Below, piece after piece: positions 50,271-63,480 of a stretch of DNA of 64,000 bases. The notes under the pieces were generated by a model. The model made no database searches, had not been told where the DNA came from, and saw only the letters and a list, made by a program, of their open reading frames with translations. The translations under genes and the position numbers were made by a program. This stretch comes from Steromphala cineraria. Taxonomy: Eukaryota > Mollusca > Gastropoda > Trochida > Trochidae. The stretch's first letter is position 1. Each line of letters opens with the position of its first letter. The DNA lies in contig OU744732.1 of assembly GCA_916613615.1 (NCBI GenBank), positions 46,739,227 through 46,803,226 on the forward strand, read 5' to 3'.

Positions 50271-50450
50271 TCGGTCTGTAGTTGTAATCGATGATATAAT
50301 CAGTATCTGTAATCGTCGATATCATTCGGTCTGTATCTGTAATCGTTGATATCATTCGGTCTGTATATGTAATCGTTGATATCATTCGGTCAGTATCTGT
50401 AATCGTTGATATTATTCGGTCTGTATCTGTAATCGTTGAGATCATTTGTG
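50271..50450. repeat. 30-bp minisatellite, about 6 units
   Basis: Unit TCTGTAATCGTTGATATCAT plus TCGGTCTGTA repeated. The reverse-strand ORF across it is a product of the in-phase 30-bp period. Confidence 0.9.
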
Positions 50451-50999
50451 TAACTTCGCTTGTGCGGTGCATAAATATTCTTACAAGACAGTCAAATCTT
50501 AGATACAAAACGAATTTTCATTTATCAACATATACCGATGCATATTTTCTTCTTGCAAGAGCCGGTAAAGAATGACTAATTGTAATGGAGGTTACGTGGG
50601 AACAAGCGCTGTTAAGAGGGAAATCATCAACTGCTACACTAGCGATAATGTCATTGGTGTAGATCCGTATAGCTTCATAAATCTGAGGTTTGCCATAAAA
50701 GTAGGGTTAATGCTCAAAATCAATCAATCAATTACCCAAAACAAAGCTAGATCGATACGGATCGGAAGGGAGGGATTCAATAAGAATATCGGCAACCTGT
50801 TTGACAGGTTATAATGCCCTTAAGCTCCTCGATTAGATGAAAAGCGGCATGTAAGGTTTTAGTTATCAAAGGACTTGGTGAAACAATTCTGTACCGACAT
50901 CCTTTGACAAAGTTCCCAATTAGGTAGTGTAAAGGTGAATCGAAGGGGTGTGTAATAATAATGAGGATATTTATATCGTGCTATTTTCAGGTGCTGGTA

Positions 51000-51270
51000 C
51001 CTGCTCAAACCGCTCCTACATCGTTACCCTGAAGGAATTGTACTTTCAAAGCTGCTATCAAGCGCAAAGCGCAACCATGTAGATCCGTACATCCTATTTT
51101 CAGGTACCCATTTAAACAGCTGGATCAATACTGAGTGCAATGTGGATGAAGTGCCTTGCCCAGGGACACAACACAGACAGGTCACATTTTTTGGTGTGTC
51201 CACCGGGAACGAACCCGGGTGAGAGGTCAGCTTGTTAACCATTTCACAGCCGTGCTCCACAAAAGCTTCA
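51000..51270 (-). mobile_element. tRNA-derived SINE, third type
   Basis: The reverse strand has a tRNA-like head with A box-like GTGAAATGGTTAACAAG and B box GGGTTCGTTCCC. The body continues through GTGTTGTGTCCCTGGGCAAG to about 51000. The 127-codon minus ORF across it is spurious. Confidence 0.65.
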
Positions 51271-51596
51271 TTTATCCATGTGAAAGTTTGGCATCGTACA
51301 TAAGGCAATTTGTCTCTCTTTGAAACAGAATGCAAATAGTTATTAAATGAAAAATTCCTTTTTGCGTCATATTTTCTACTTTGAGGAAGAATAAAACCCT
51401 TTTTCAAATAAAGAAATTCTTTCTGATGAGTACACTGTTAAGTTTGAATAGAATATACTCCCATTTACATTTTATATCAGTTATGTGTCATGTTCACTTC
51501 ACTTTATTCAGAATTCAAGGCCATATGACCAAGAATACAACAGATGTCATATACATAAATGATATGGTGTGTAGAGTATATGAAATAATAACTATG

Positions 51597-51835
51597 TTAA
51601 CGTAGGCTAAGCTTTTGAAATATACACATCTTCTTGAGAACAGTTATATTTTGTACCCTCATGAGAGTTTGGAATTTAACAGTAGAAGGAGGGCTGTAAT
51701 AAAAGGCTGGAATATTATATAGATCTTTATCGTTTAAGGAATGGACATATAAGCAAAAGATGATATTCATCGTCACACAGTCCCAAAGCACATTTTTTAC
51801 AAACCAGTTCATTATTAGGAACAATTGCTTTTGAA
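51597..51835 (-). pseudogene. Degraded non-LTR retrotransposon tail
   Basis: One minus-strand frame reads ELVCKKCALGLCDDEYHLLL then ICPFLKR before stops, the same Cys-rich post-RT motif as at 13608-13886. Broken by stops. Confidence 0.6.
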
Positions 51836-52977
51836 AAATGCTGTTTTTGTATATTATGTGTCATTTTGAACACTACCAATGTTTTGTTTTAGGTAAAATA
51901 GGATTCAAAACGAACTTTCGCTCATTGTCCAGGTTTCGAAAAACTTCAAACTTTCTATTGTCGTCTTACTGACTGATAGCCATTAAAATCATCATTTTCA
52001 TAAATATTTAGTACTTATCAAATAAATAAAACGCTCCTTCATAGAATGATGCATAAATTGAAGTTTTGTAAATTTTTTGTTTATTCAGAATGCACTGAGC
52101 AATAATTTTGAGCTTATATCTAACGGCACCAACAGGATGTATGGTTATTTAATTAACCGTATGTACTATGTTATATATTGTCAATGTGAAGGTAATAAAT
52201 GAGGCGTCTGGACATCAGAGTACAGTATTTATTATCACTGTATTGTGATGACGATATGCCTAACGACTATGACATACATGTATATGACGTCATTGACATC
52301 CGGGTTCTGTCAGTCATAGCTTCATTGACACATGTACGTGGTGACGTCACCTCGGCACACGTGTCCTTGGCAGTTATGCACAAGTTGTCGACACGCACAT
52401 GATTCTTGACCTTTGTAACTCTCCAATTTTTGTGTGTGCTAAATTTTAACAAAAGTTAGGTTACTCAATATGTATACACAAAACGGCAGAAAAAAATTCA
52501 CTACATTTTTCCAGAGCCAGAATAGTTAGATTTTGAATGATATATGACAAATCTATGATTCGGTTATAGGAATACACAAGTTAACTTAAATTAAGCAATT
52601 GACTGTATAATTTTAATATCTGAACAAACACAAAAGCGTGGAAAAGTGGAAAAGCGCTTTTTAAAGATGTTTTTCAGAACTCTCAGAACTCTTTGGATTT
52701 CATGCTAAAATTCATTTATTATAAATGTTAACAATACATGTCAATATCGATATAACTCGCCTTGTTAAACGACTTGTTATAGAGGTACGACGTCCTATAA
52801 CAGATCGCCTTTTTTACTCTCCTATCTCCGCTAGTAAAGAAGTTTTGAAAATGAAAGTTTTTTTCAGAAACTTGACGAAATAATGTTTCAAAATTTAGTT
52901 ATTATGATAGTTGGCTCCTCTTCGCTAAGGCCTGAATGCATTCACCTTTGTCGTATGTTTATGTCGCAAGCTCATCT
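51836..52977. other. No gene seen
   Basis: AT-rich; contains TGACGTCA-type palindromes (52286, 52343), isolated CRE-like matches without context. Confidence 0.35.
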
Positions 52978-53190
52978 AACCAATCGCAAGGACGGCGGAA
53001 TAGGCTTTCAATATCATGCTAGGGGCAGGTAACTCCATTGTACCATTTGTTATACATCGCCGCTCAACGCTATTTAAAAAACGACCATGTGATTGGATCA
53101 ATGTTGACTGGATTGTGTCTGGGCTAAACTGTTTACAGCAACATGCGGGAAGGTCGGCTGCATTCAGACCGTGGCGGAGAGGACATTCAG
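52978..53190. repeat. Short dispersed repeat, copy 2
   Basis: Shares AACCAATCGCAAGGACGGCG and about 65 bp with 2217-2300. Both are followed about 100 bp on by ATGTGATTGG, giving weak CCAAT/ATTGG inverted ends. Confidence 0.55.
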
Positions 53191-54079
53191 GCTGGTTCGA
53201 ACCCAAAGCAAGACGATATAGTTACTATTTTCTTCCTCGGAGCAGAGTCGATTTTAATCAGACTGGCTTTTCATTGAACCTAGAAGCATAATTCAGTTTT
53301 TAGCAACAATCAGGTCTTCTCTATGAAATGACACCAGTTTTGCATCAAAGGTTTCTAAACTCTCGGAAACTGTCTATAAGAAATACAATGCAACTTGTAT
53401 ATATATTAATGAAATATCGAACATAAACAGTATAGAAGTAGAAATACGCCTATATGCAGATCTTGAAATCAAGATATCCAAGACAGTAAACACTAAAACA
53501 ATTTGCCTAAACGACATGCTTAAACTCTGTTGACAAGGAAGGTATTGCTGTCCGAAAATTCGACAAATCAAATCAAAACAATGAATGAACTATAGCAATG
53601 TATCTAAACTATGACACGGTCGCAATAATGAATAAAAGTTGTATTGATGTTCACTGCACAGCTGTTAAATAAACACCTCGTATAGAGATGTAATGAGTTT
53701 CAAAATATCGACAAATATCCATATAGACAGTATTCGGATTAATGTTATGAGCGGCGTGACCTAGAAACAAGAAAGGAAATGAAATTAATGTGCAAAACAT
53801 TAATATTGGAGGATATGTACATGGATGATGTTTTCTTTCATGTTCACCTTTATTCTACAAGGATTTTTACACTTATTTCTCTCTATCGTTGTCATTAAGT
53901 ATTTACACCTATAGTGCGAAAATCAACACATAGGAGAGAATTCGAATTCCGATTTTGCATTATAATTAGCTCTGCATAGTAAATGTCAAACACCATATTT
54001 ACACAGATTTGAGTAACATGTTAATTCACTTTTTACAGCAAATCTAAATTTTGAAAACATAAATCAGTTTATAAAAAAT

Positions 54080-54710
54080 AGAGCCATTGGCTCTGTAGCT
54101 AATCAGGCTTCGTATAAATTTTGCTTTAGGGTGTGGCAAATGTGGTTTCCCCCTTTGAAGGGGTCACAAGGTCCTCAAATGTACAATTAAGAATCCTCCA
54201 TATCTAGTTTAGGAGTCTGTAGACAGGGCTTCAGCTTTCTAGGAGAAAAGATGAAAATATGTTTTAAGGGTGTGGCCCTTATTAGGGGCCACAGGTCATC
54301 AAAGTTATAAGTTATATTCCTCATTAGTCAAGGAGTCTGTACACAAAATTTCAGCTTTTTAGGCCTTATGCTTCCGGAGAAGAAGATGGAAATAGGTTTT
54401 TAGGATGTGGCCCCTTTGACCCTAATTAGGGGCCACAGGCCCACCAAAGCTACAATTTATAATTCTTACTCGTCAAGGAGTCTGTAAATAAAGTTTCAAC
54501 TTTCTAGACCTTATGCTTCTGGAGAAGAAGATGGAAATAGGGTTTAAGGGCGTGGCCCCTGTGGCCCTTATTAGGGGTCACAGGGCTATAAAAGCTATAA
54601 ATTATAATCCTCACTAGTCTAGGAATATGTACACAAAGTTTCAACTTTCTAGGCCTTATGCTTCTTGAGAAGAAATCGGAAACGCACAAAGTTTGTATGG
54701 AGAGTATAGA
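54080..54710 (-). mobile_element. Hairpin-ended repeat family B, copy 3
   Basis: Starts with hairpin AGAGCC-att-GGCTCT (54080-54094) and GTAGCTAATCAGGC, inverse of the end at 23071-23101. Monomers follow with CTTCTGGAGAAGAAGATGGA. Truncated at the other end. Confidence 0.8.
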
Positions 54711-54857
54711 TATTTGGCATAAAGATATTCCATAGGAAAATATCAACAAATTAACATTTTATAAATCGAGCTTTTGTTCCTTTAATTCGTCAATTTCGCA
54801 ATGTTAAATTCATGAAGTAACAAGTTTATTTTCCAAAATATAAGAATTGATCTACCT

Positions 54858-55215
54858 TGCCTTTAATTCGTCAATGTTAACTTAATACAGTGACCAGTCT
54901 GCCTTTAATTCGTCAATGTTAACTTAATACAGTGACCAGTCTGCCTTTAATTCGTCAATGTTAACTTAATACAGTGACCAGTCTGCCTTTAATTCGTCAA
55001 TTTCTCATTGTTAACTTCGTACAGCGACCACTCTGCCTTTGATATGTCAATTTCTCAATGGTTTGTTCATACAGTGACAAATCTGCCTTTAATTTGTCAA
55101 TTTCTCAATGTTAACTTCATACAATGACTAGTATGCCTTTAATGTGTCGATTTCTCAATGTTAACTTCATTCAGTGACCGGTCTGCCTTTAATTTGTCAA
55201 TTTCTCAGTGACCCG
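54858..55215 (+). repeat. 42/50-bp minisatellite, about 8 units
   Basis: Unit TGCCTTTAATTCGTCAAT then GTTAACTTAATACAGTGACC. Three near-identical 42-bp units are followed by ~50-bp units that also hold TTCTCA. Confidence 0.88.
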
Positions 55216-55977
55216 TTGATTCTGCAATGTTGCATGTATAAAGTAGACGGATACACTAATTAGGACAACTTTCGTCTGATCGTGATAAATCAGGACCACT
55301 CATCGATTTTCTTTCAATGATTCATAGAAACATATAAATGATTGATGATCGAAGCCTTGATCTCTATCTGAATGGGTGCTGTCTTTAACGTTATTGCAAT
55401 GACAATTATTTGCTTATGTTTGATAACCTGTATCGGTGACAATATATACTATTTCTTAATTTTCATGATTTCTTATATATACCGAAAAATACAAGGAAGA
55501 ATTTCATATTTTCCTTAATATATATGCTCGCATGGTTAAAGTTTATATAAATTTTGATAATCCTACTGACATATTGGAATCGATTAATGAAAATGATGCA
55601 GTGTCTGTAATGAGAGTTGATTCGAGGCCAAGAGGGGTTAAAAAATGCAAAACACATGTCAGATGGTTCAGGCTCAAAACCTTGCAGTCTTGTCTTTTGC
55701 AGTCTGACTAAAGTCGTCATAGTTCCGAGGAATAAAAGTTTAGGATGTCAACTCTATCTAGAATCGAACTTTATATTTCGATAAGTTTCCTCTCCATTAG
55801 TGTTGAGGATTTCATATCGCTGTAGAGTTAGTATTTTGAATATTTTAGTCCTCGGAACTAGGCCTATTGTCATCAGACTGGGTGATTTGTTTGCTTTTGG
55901 AGAGATGTCTCTTGTTGTGAAAAGCTTGAACAAGAATTTGAATTAAATTCCATAATTGGAAAGTCACAGTTTACAAA

Positions 55978-57009
55978 CTAGATTAGTGTTTGCGGGACAC
56001 CGCAAAAACAGAGCAGCCCCGAAACTTGGGGTTTCGCCTTACCCTGTTCCGCCTTCTACAAGCCTCAGCATATTGGGCATTTTCTTGTGACCTTGACGTT
56101 TGACACTCAAAGTCACGTAATCAATGAACACAAATCATTGAAAATAACATTAATGTATCGAATTAAAGTGTTTAAAGTTAAAATAATCCATTTTCTCAAT
56201 ATTTGTTGACCTTGCTGTGACCTTGACCTTTGACAGTTCGTACCCAAAACCTTTCCAAATTTTTTTACTCTTCCAAGGATGATATATACCAAGTAAGAGC
56301 TTCAAAGCACAAAAACTTTTCAAGTTATCGCGTTTACAAGGAATTTTTGAGTGATTTTATATTTTGTGACCTTGACCTTTGACCTTGAAAGTGAACATGT
56401 CATTCTAAGTCCCCAGAGGTGTAAACACTTATACATGTTTATGAGTTCTGAAAAGCTTAATGGGATAAAGTTATATCCAAATTAGTTGCACATTTAAATA
56501 ACACAAATCTCATGACCTTGACCTTTGACCTTCAAGGTTACACAATCTATGAACACTTTTCATTGAGTATAACAATCATCTATTGATTAAAAGTGTTCAT
56601 AGTTAAAATAAAGCATTTTCGCAAAACCATGCTAAAGTCGTGACCTTGCTGTGACCTTGACCTTGAACAGATTGTAGCGAAAACCTTTTCAAAATTTTTT
56701 ACTCTTCCAAGGATGATACATACCAAGTTAGAGCTTCATAGCACAAAAACTTTTCAAGTTATCGCGTTTACAAGGAATTTTTTAGTGATTTTATAGCTCG
56801 TGACCTTGACCTTTGACCTTGAAAGTGAACATGTCAAAATCGTTCCCCCGAGGTATAAGCAGTAAGTTATGAATACAAGTTCTGGAAAGCTTAGTAGAAA
56901 AAAGTTATAGCCATTAGTATGTGCGCGGCGGACGCGGCGGCGGCGGCGGCGGCGGCGGCGGAAACTGCACAAAACCTGATAGCAGCCCCGTCCTTAAACG
57001 GGGCTGCTA
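55978..57009 (-). mobile_element. Hairpin-ended repeat family A, copy 3 (1032 bp, shortest)
   Basis: From CTAG (55978-55981) and hairpin TTTGCGG gaca CCGCAAA, through six AGGTCA clusters (two higher-order units), a CGG repeat (about 56925-56962), to the terminal hairpin TAGCAGCCCCGT / ACGGGGCTGCTA (56980-57009). Confidence 0.87.
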
Positions 57010-60000
57010 ATAAGTACTTCGATTCAAGGTATGCATATAGATATCGATAACACTCTAAGAAAATAACTTCATTTTGATTTCCACACACTAATAGTTGTTG
57101 CGAATAACAGAAACTACTTATGTTCCTTATATTATTTTATTAGTTTTACAAGATACAATTAAAAAGAGAAAAATACTGATGTACCACGAAATGACTTGAA
57201 TAGAGATAACACTTAAACTTGATAATTGATAATGATATGGCCTCTTTTGAAAACAATTTACATTCATGTCATCAAAGGAAAACAGATATGCAACAAATCA
57301 AACTTCATGAAATAACAAAGAATCGATAATATTATATGATTACACTTTACACCACATTGTGTTATTGACTCAATTAGCCTGCTAGCACGAGTGGCTCGTG
57401 GTTATGTTATTCTTGTCAATAACAAGCCGTCAATCACGTTTCGTAAGATCTGAGACGGGCCTCGGAGCATGCATTGCATGTAAAACACGTGGCATATAAA
57501 ACTGTCGATACACATTACACTATCTTGACTGTCTCGTCTCGAGGTTAGCCTATTAAAAGTGAGCTAAAAGTAATATATTCCCATGCTTTTCACGAATTGC
57601 ACGTAGTAACTCACATGGAAATCATACATAGCAAAGCAAAATTGTCAAATCACGATTTTCACGTGCAGTCCTGAAAGTTGACATGGAATGCATATTACAC
57701 GTCAATCAAACTGACAGCTTGACGACGTTAGCCCGCGCTGCATGTCGGGAACTTGTATATCGACAGGCAAAGGTGTCAGTGAACATTAAACCAGTGTCAT
57801 TATACCATCAAGGGTATAAATTGATCACTTTACTGCCCTAATTTTCTCTTTTCATTCACGGAAGAACTACTACGGTTAAAACGGAAATTGATTTTTTAAC
57901 ATGTGGCGAAACATGCCATTGCTAATGGATACGAAGGTAATTTTATCGAAAACTGAGAGCGACATGAGAGGAAATTACTTCAATAAAAGCCAGCGGTGGT
58001 CCCTATTATATCTTTAACAACAGTGTTTATTTTAGAAGGTATTGTTAATTTCGGGTCGATAAACCATTGTCGAATTATCAATTGATTATCTTTATTTTTT
58101 TTCAAATTTGATCGCATCAAACGACAGAAAATTGGTTCTGAGAAAACATTGATTTCAATCCATCAATTTGTGATGTCACTATCTAGATTCAATTAAATAT
58201 CTAAGTATTAAGCGAAGAAATTAAAATCATTATCTCCTTAAAATTTAACTACCAATGATTTTATGGAGGTCTTTATATTTACACCAAACACAAATCTACA
58301 AAACTCAATTTTGAGTGCAAAATTTTAATCATATATGGCAATATATGAGGAAGTCGGGAAGAGATGCTCTTGAACGAATGTTGAAATGAGGACTGTCGGT
58401 AAGAAATGGAATTGAACGATTGTTTATATGAGGAATGCCCATGTTGCTACGCAAAATCTAAAACGCCCGTTTCCGAACTGTCAGTTGTATGCCTTGCTGC
58501 CGACCCTTGGATTTTCTGTGTTGATATCAGCGCCCCTACAGGCGATTGTTAGCAACCTCCATTTACTTCGTGATTAGACCATCGCTTTATCTCATAGAAA
58601 ACTATAGAACAAGCACAGAAAACTTAAGGATATGCAGCAAAGCATAAAACTGACAGTTTGGAAAATGTCGTTTTAGGCTTTGTTAGGAAGATGTGAAATG
58701 CCGGGCAATAGACGTTCTTAAATGATTCTTTATATGAGGAATGGCGGATGAGATACGTTCTCGAATGTTTATCTTTATGAGAAATACCGGATAAGATATG
58801 TTCTTGTTTATATGAATAATGTCGTGGGTAGAGCCTTTTTTTAATGTAGGGTTTCGCATAAAAGAGAGATTTTATTTGAGGAATGCCGGGTAAAATACGT
58901 TGTGAATGATTGATTTCTGAAACAGAATGTTTTTATTCGAGAGAATTATGGCAAAATAACATTTTAATATGATCAAGATAATTCAGTTACAGTGTCCGCT
59001 TTGGAAGATGTCGGTTTAAACAGAGTACGGTATAAACGTATTGGAATAAACTGATTAGTCGTACTGATAATACAGAGTCTCCGCACGTGGCTCTATGTAT
59101 CGATTCCGTCAATAAAGAAGCTCATTGTCACGACATATCACATTACAACACATGAAGATAACACGTGAACGCGCTGCACGAAGTTAAGATTATACGTCTT
59201 GCTTTGATATTTCCTTATTTACAAATTCCAAAAATTATGTCGCTAATTTGTTTGTTATTATTTGAGATGTCAGAAATAATTTTGATTATGTAACATTATT
59301 AACTCTAGAATGAAATTCTTATTGCACGATTTCATGTAGTTTGTTTTGTCTATTTTATCATCAAGCTTATGATGTTTTCATGGGGTTATATTTTTCTTTA
59401 CATATGCACATAACATATGATTATATATACATTTATATATTTCATAATGTCCTGATTGACGTGTCATCGTTTAGCAATCAATAGATTTACAATCTTTTAG
59501 CGTTTGTTTTAGACAAATGATTATCGGTTGAAATCCCTACTCTCGCCCTCATTTAAAATCTATTTATTCTTTACGAATATGTTATTGTAATGAACGTTTC
59601 GTGTGCAAGAACTTATATCAAACCTAAGAGTAATCGAATCATGTTGACCGATCATTTATATTTATAGCATGTCAAGCGCCCTAAGTCACTGGTCAAGCTA
59701 TTTGACCTTCAAAATGACCACAACAGGACACCTGACACACCTGCAGTGACGTCACACACAGGTAGAATAATTAATCGATTGTTGAGAGCTTCTGCAGTAA
59801 CATGCTTAGCACGAAGGTAAGGTATGAAAATCGGTTACCTGAAGTTATCAATAATGTTGTATTTATCCATCGACAAAAATGATCAAATGGTCAACTTTAA
59901 TATAATAATGTTCTGATTGTCTTATCATAGATAAAAGATAAATTCATTAAATGGATAGAATAATAAACACTGAGTAATAAATTATAACATTGAATCAATT

Positions 60001-60309
60001 CTATAAGCTAAAAATAATACTGTTACAAATTGTTTAAAATGTTTAAATCTACCATTAAAAACAAAACATACGATAATTGATAAATAGTCACATGTTTCAA
60101 TGAAATTCGCGATTAAGGATTAAATCACACGTCCGAAATACATGAATATGAATGCATGTTAAAACCTTATCGTACACAAAGACTTTCATCTAATGACTTG
60201 GTTTAGTTTCAAAACTTTCGTTTAACTAATTGAGTTAACGTTGTTTTAGATAAAAATGCTGTACAAATTTGTCTATATATTGAATCAATTATCCTCTGAA
60301 TGTTAATCT
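57010..60309. other. No gene seen
   Basis: AT-rich unique sequence with no repeat or exon recognised. Confidence 0.45.
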
Positions 60310-60659
60310 TAAATGGGCATTAGCACGTTTAAGGGGAAATATAAGGTGATGTCAGGAAAATATAAATAAATGGTTCTAATTGAAAGACAATGTATTGAGA
60401 ATAAATGAAGCAGTTATTAGTCAAATATATAATGTAAATTTCAGCCATGCATTCCATTTTAATACACAAAATGAATTAAAGGTGTTCACACCAAAAATTT
60501 AGCCAATGGACTTCATGTGACTCTTTATAATTTGTTCTCTGACTATGGATAATTGATTTGCGTAATGAGATTTTTGACATTATCAAAAATAATACGTTTA
60601 TCATTAACGTTCAATTATCAGTGAAAAATTTAAAATACATACGTGCTACTGCCCCTTTA
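60310..60659. mobile_element. MITE, 350 bp, TIR-bounded
   Basis: Inverted ends TAAATGGGCATTAGCACGT and ACGTGCTACTGCCCCTTTA (about 17 of 19 bases complementary). A 5' piece is at 18839-18990 and a right-end piece at about 9520-9541. TSD not clear; superfamily unassigned. Confidence 0.75.
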
Positions 60660-63407
60660 TAAACACATTTGATGATGTTTGACTCCAACAACTCTCACAA
60701 GTCTTTTAAGACGAATGTTTTGTTTAGAAATGGCTGGTAAATGTCATAACTTAATTCAAATGATACATACATTGTACAAGTATTTTATCACTTTTTAAAA
60801 ACATTTGAACTTTATTATCAAAAGTTCATGATATAATTTTGCTATGAATTTGGGTCAAACACATTCGCAAAAGGAATTGTCAATATTATCAAAACACAGT
60901 TTTTATGACTACAGGAAAGGTAGAGTTCATGCAGGTTCACCTCTATCATAATATACATGTGGTCTATATTAACTGAACAACGTTTGTATGACCCAAATAC
61001 GGCTATTCCTAATTCGACCCGACTATGCAAGTGTGAAAATACAAGAATGTATTGAGGTCATCGTGTGAACGAATAGTTTTTGGGAAACGTATGAATCTCA
61101 CCTTCAAAATATAAAGTTTTTGTTTATATTTCAAGACTTTATTTTAAACATTTAGTTTACTTCTCATGGTTTATATTCTTTTAAATCAGAAACGAAACCA
61201 CGTGAATGGCATATGTTACATGATCTTCACGTGCCTTTCTTGTGACGCATTGTTATAAGTTGTTATATGGTAGTTAAAGTGACACAGAGTATCTTTCTTA
61301 AAATTGTATTTGGTTTGATAAGCTACAAAATATCTAATATGCTGATTGAAGTTCATATCTCATCACTGGACTTGCAAATATATCTATTTATGCTTAATAT
61401 CTCTAAATTGCTTGATTTGATGGAAAAATCAAGAAAACATCTCAAAGACGTTTAATATTCGAAATTATGCATCCAATTAATCAACCTATTTGTTACAATT
61501 CCTAATCAACACTATCGAATCGAATATATCTTCCTGTCAGCTTATGACAAGGTTTCAAAATTACGTTTGGCGAATTTGCGCGCGCCACTCGAGCCACTTT
61601 GTCCGGTTTTCGATCAAAATCCCGACTTTGAATGGCCGTATTTCGCTCTATTGTACTGATTGACCTTGAACTTGTTATTTTCAGAAACAATTAGTGGTTC
61701 CGATGTAATAACATCGATTTCAAACTTTGACATATGTGATCCTATCAACATACTCTGTGTCTCTTTAATTTCCTTTTGCAGTATTACTAGGCAGAGGGTT
61801 TTCTAAGTTGTATATAACTTGTACCCAATCCTTTTGTTGATGAATAAAATATGCTTAAAACTAAGCAGTATTACTATGAAATCAAAGAATTGTGAATCCA
61901 TTTAACGTTTAAAGTCAATAAAGATAACCAAATTTACTTCTAACCTAAAGATATCTTGACGTGACGTCTTTCAATCTACGTCAACGATATATCAGAGCAA
62001 GCAAGGAAGAAATATCGACGTCTACAAAAAAAATCCTCTTCAGTGAACATTAAATTCTACTCTGGGTTATAAATATAGACCCTTTTGCAGAAGTATTTAC
62101 ATTGAAAACATTGGCTTTCAACGAAAGTTCTGTGATTTGAATTTCTTAACAGGGTGAGAAGTTACTGGCTCGAATCTTATTGATTTTGATCCAGGTACCT
62201 CTAATTACCTCTGAATTATTCATACAGTTGCTAATTTGACCTTCCTTTAACACGAGAGGTATGTACGCGGCGTCCCGTGACTTAACAGTGGTGAAATTGA
62301 CACGTTTAGACGATGTTTTGACTTTTGGCCAAACCTCGCCTAAGCATGCTTGTCTATTTCAACGTGATGCACGTGCAACATGCCTTTCTTGTTTTCTTGG
62401 TGCCTTCTCTGTTTTGGCAGTTATCTGAAGTTAAAGTACTGTCCTATTGTCTATCATGCAACCTCCCATGTGTATAATAAGATATATAGGACTTCAGGGA
62501 AAATACGAAAAGGGTAATTTTATGATAAATTGATGCAACCAAAAAGGTTTAGCTTTTTAAATTTCCCTTTATTTCGTTATCACCAAAGACATCAAGATAT
62601 TATTTAAAAGCAAATTCCTTCATTCGTGCAGCCAATAAGTGTATGCCGATTTAACGTGAGAGTTTCTGCTAAATAAATATATTTGTGACTCATGAAACTT
62701 ATAACTTAAAAACAGATTGATATCAAATTGTGAGTTTGCTGACTAACTTTAAAATTACGAGATTTTGACAATATTTCATTTTTCGGTAATACTTCCCCAC
62801 GACTAGTTTCAAAAACAGCATACCTCTCTCCCAGGTCTTGCTGTCGCTAGAAGTAATATTTAATTTCAAATAAAAATGTTTGATTCGATCCGAGCAAATT
62901 GACAAAGCCATTCCTATACCGCCTAAACAATTGTGTTGTTGACCGCGCTGCGATCTTGACATCCAGACAATATTTGACTTCCCTGGCAAAGAATCTCGCC
63001 ACTATGATAAAACCTTGAGTCGAACGGCCCCTTTAATATCCTAATTCAATAAGATATAGAACGACCGTCCTTGCATTTTTGCAAATAGTAATTTGCTTTT
63101 GTGTTTTACCATTGGTATTCGAGATTTATTTGCTCGGTTAGGATTGCATTTGACTGACGCATTGTACATGTGATTCTTGTTGTTTAATGAAATGCATTTA
63201 CTTGGGCGATTACGATTTCGATGTTATGGAAAACATTACTATACAAAGCAAATCTTTCTTATTTCCAGTTATGTCCCATAACCTCGAAATTTCAGTTGCT
63301 GTCAGAACATTTATATATGTATCAAATTGATAGGCTAGAAAGCTTGGTATAATTGAAGACATTACAGATTAATTATTTCTAAAATATATTTGTTTACAGC
63401 AGAATTT
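60660..63407. other. No gene seen
   Basis: AT-rich. Minus ORFs at 61502-61690 and 62723-62989 lack family motifs or splice support. Confidence 0.4.
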
Positions 63408-63480
63408 TTACCATCCATCCATCCATCTAGATTTACCTCCATCCATCCATCCATCCATCCATCCCCATCTACGAATCTAT
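63408..63480 (+). repeat. (CATC)n tetranucleotide microsatellite
   Basis: Two runs of CATC units interrupted by TAGATTTACC. A short (ATAAC)n run also occurs near 63933-63965. Confidence 0.9.

Noticed and set aside
50254..50508. 84-codon ORF with repeating ITDTDR
   Set aside because: It is the translation of a 30-bp minisatellite whose period is a multiple of three.
51024..51407. 127-codon minus-strand ORF
   Set aside because: It runs through a tRNA-derived SINE, including its B box.
53016..53291. 91-codon plus ORF
   Set aside because: Begins inside the dispersed repeat shared with 2217; no conserved domain.
62723..62989. 88-codon minus ORF as a GPCR upstream exon
   Set aside because: No transmembrane character and no matching splice phase with 44234.
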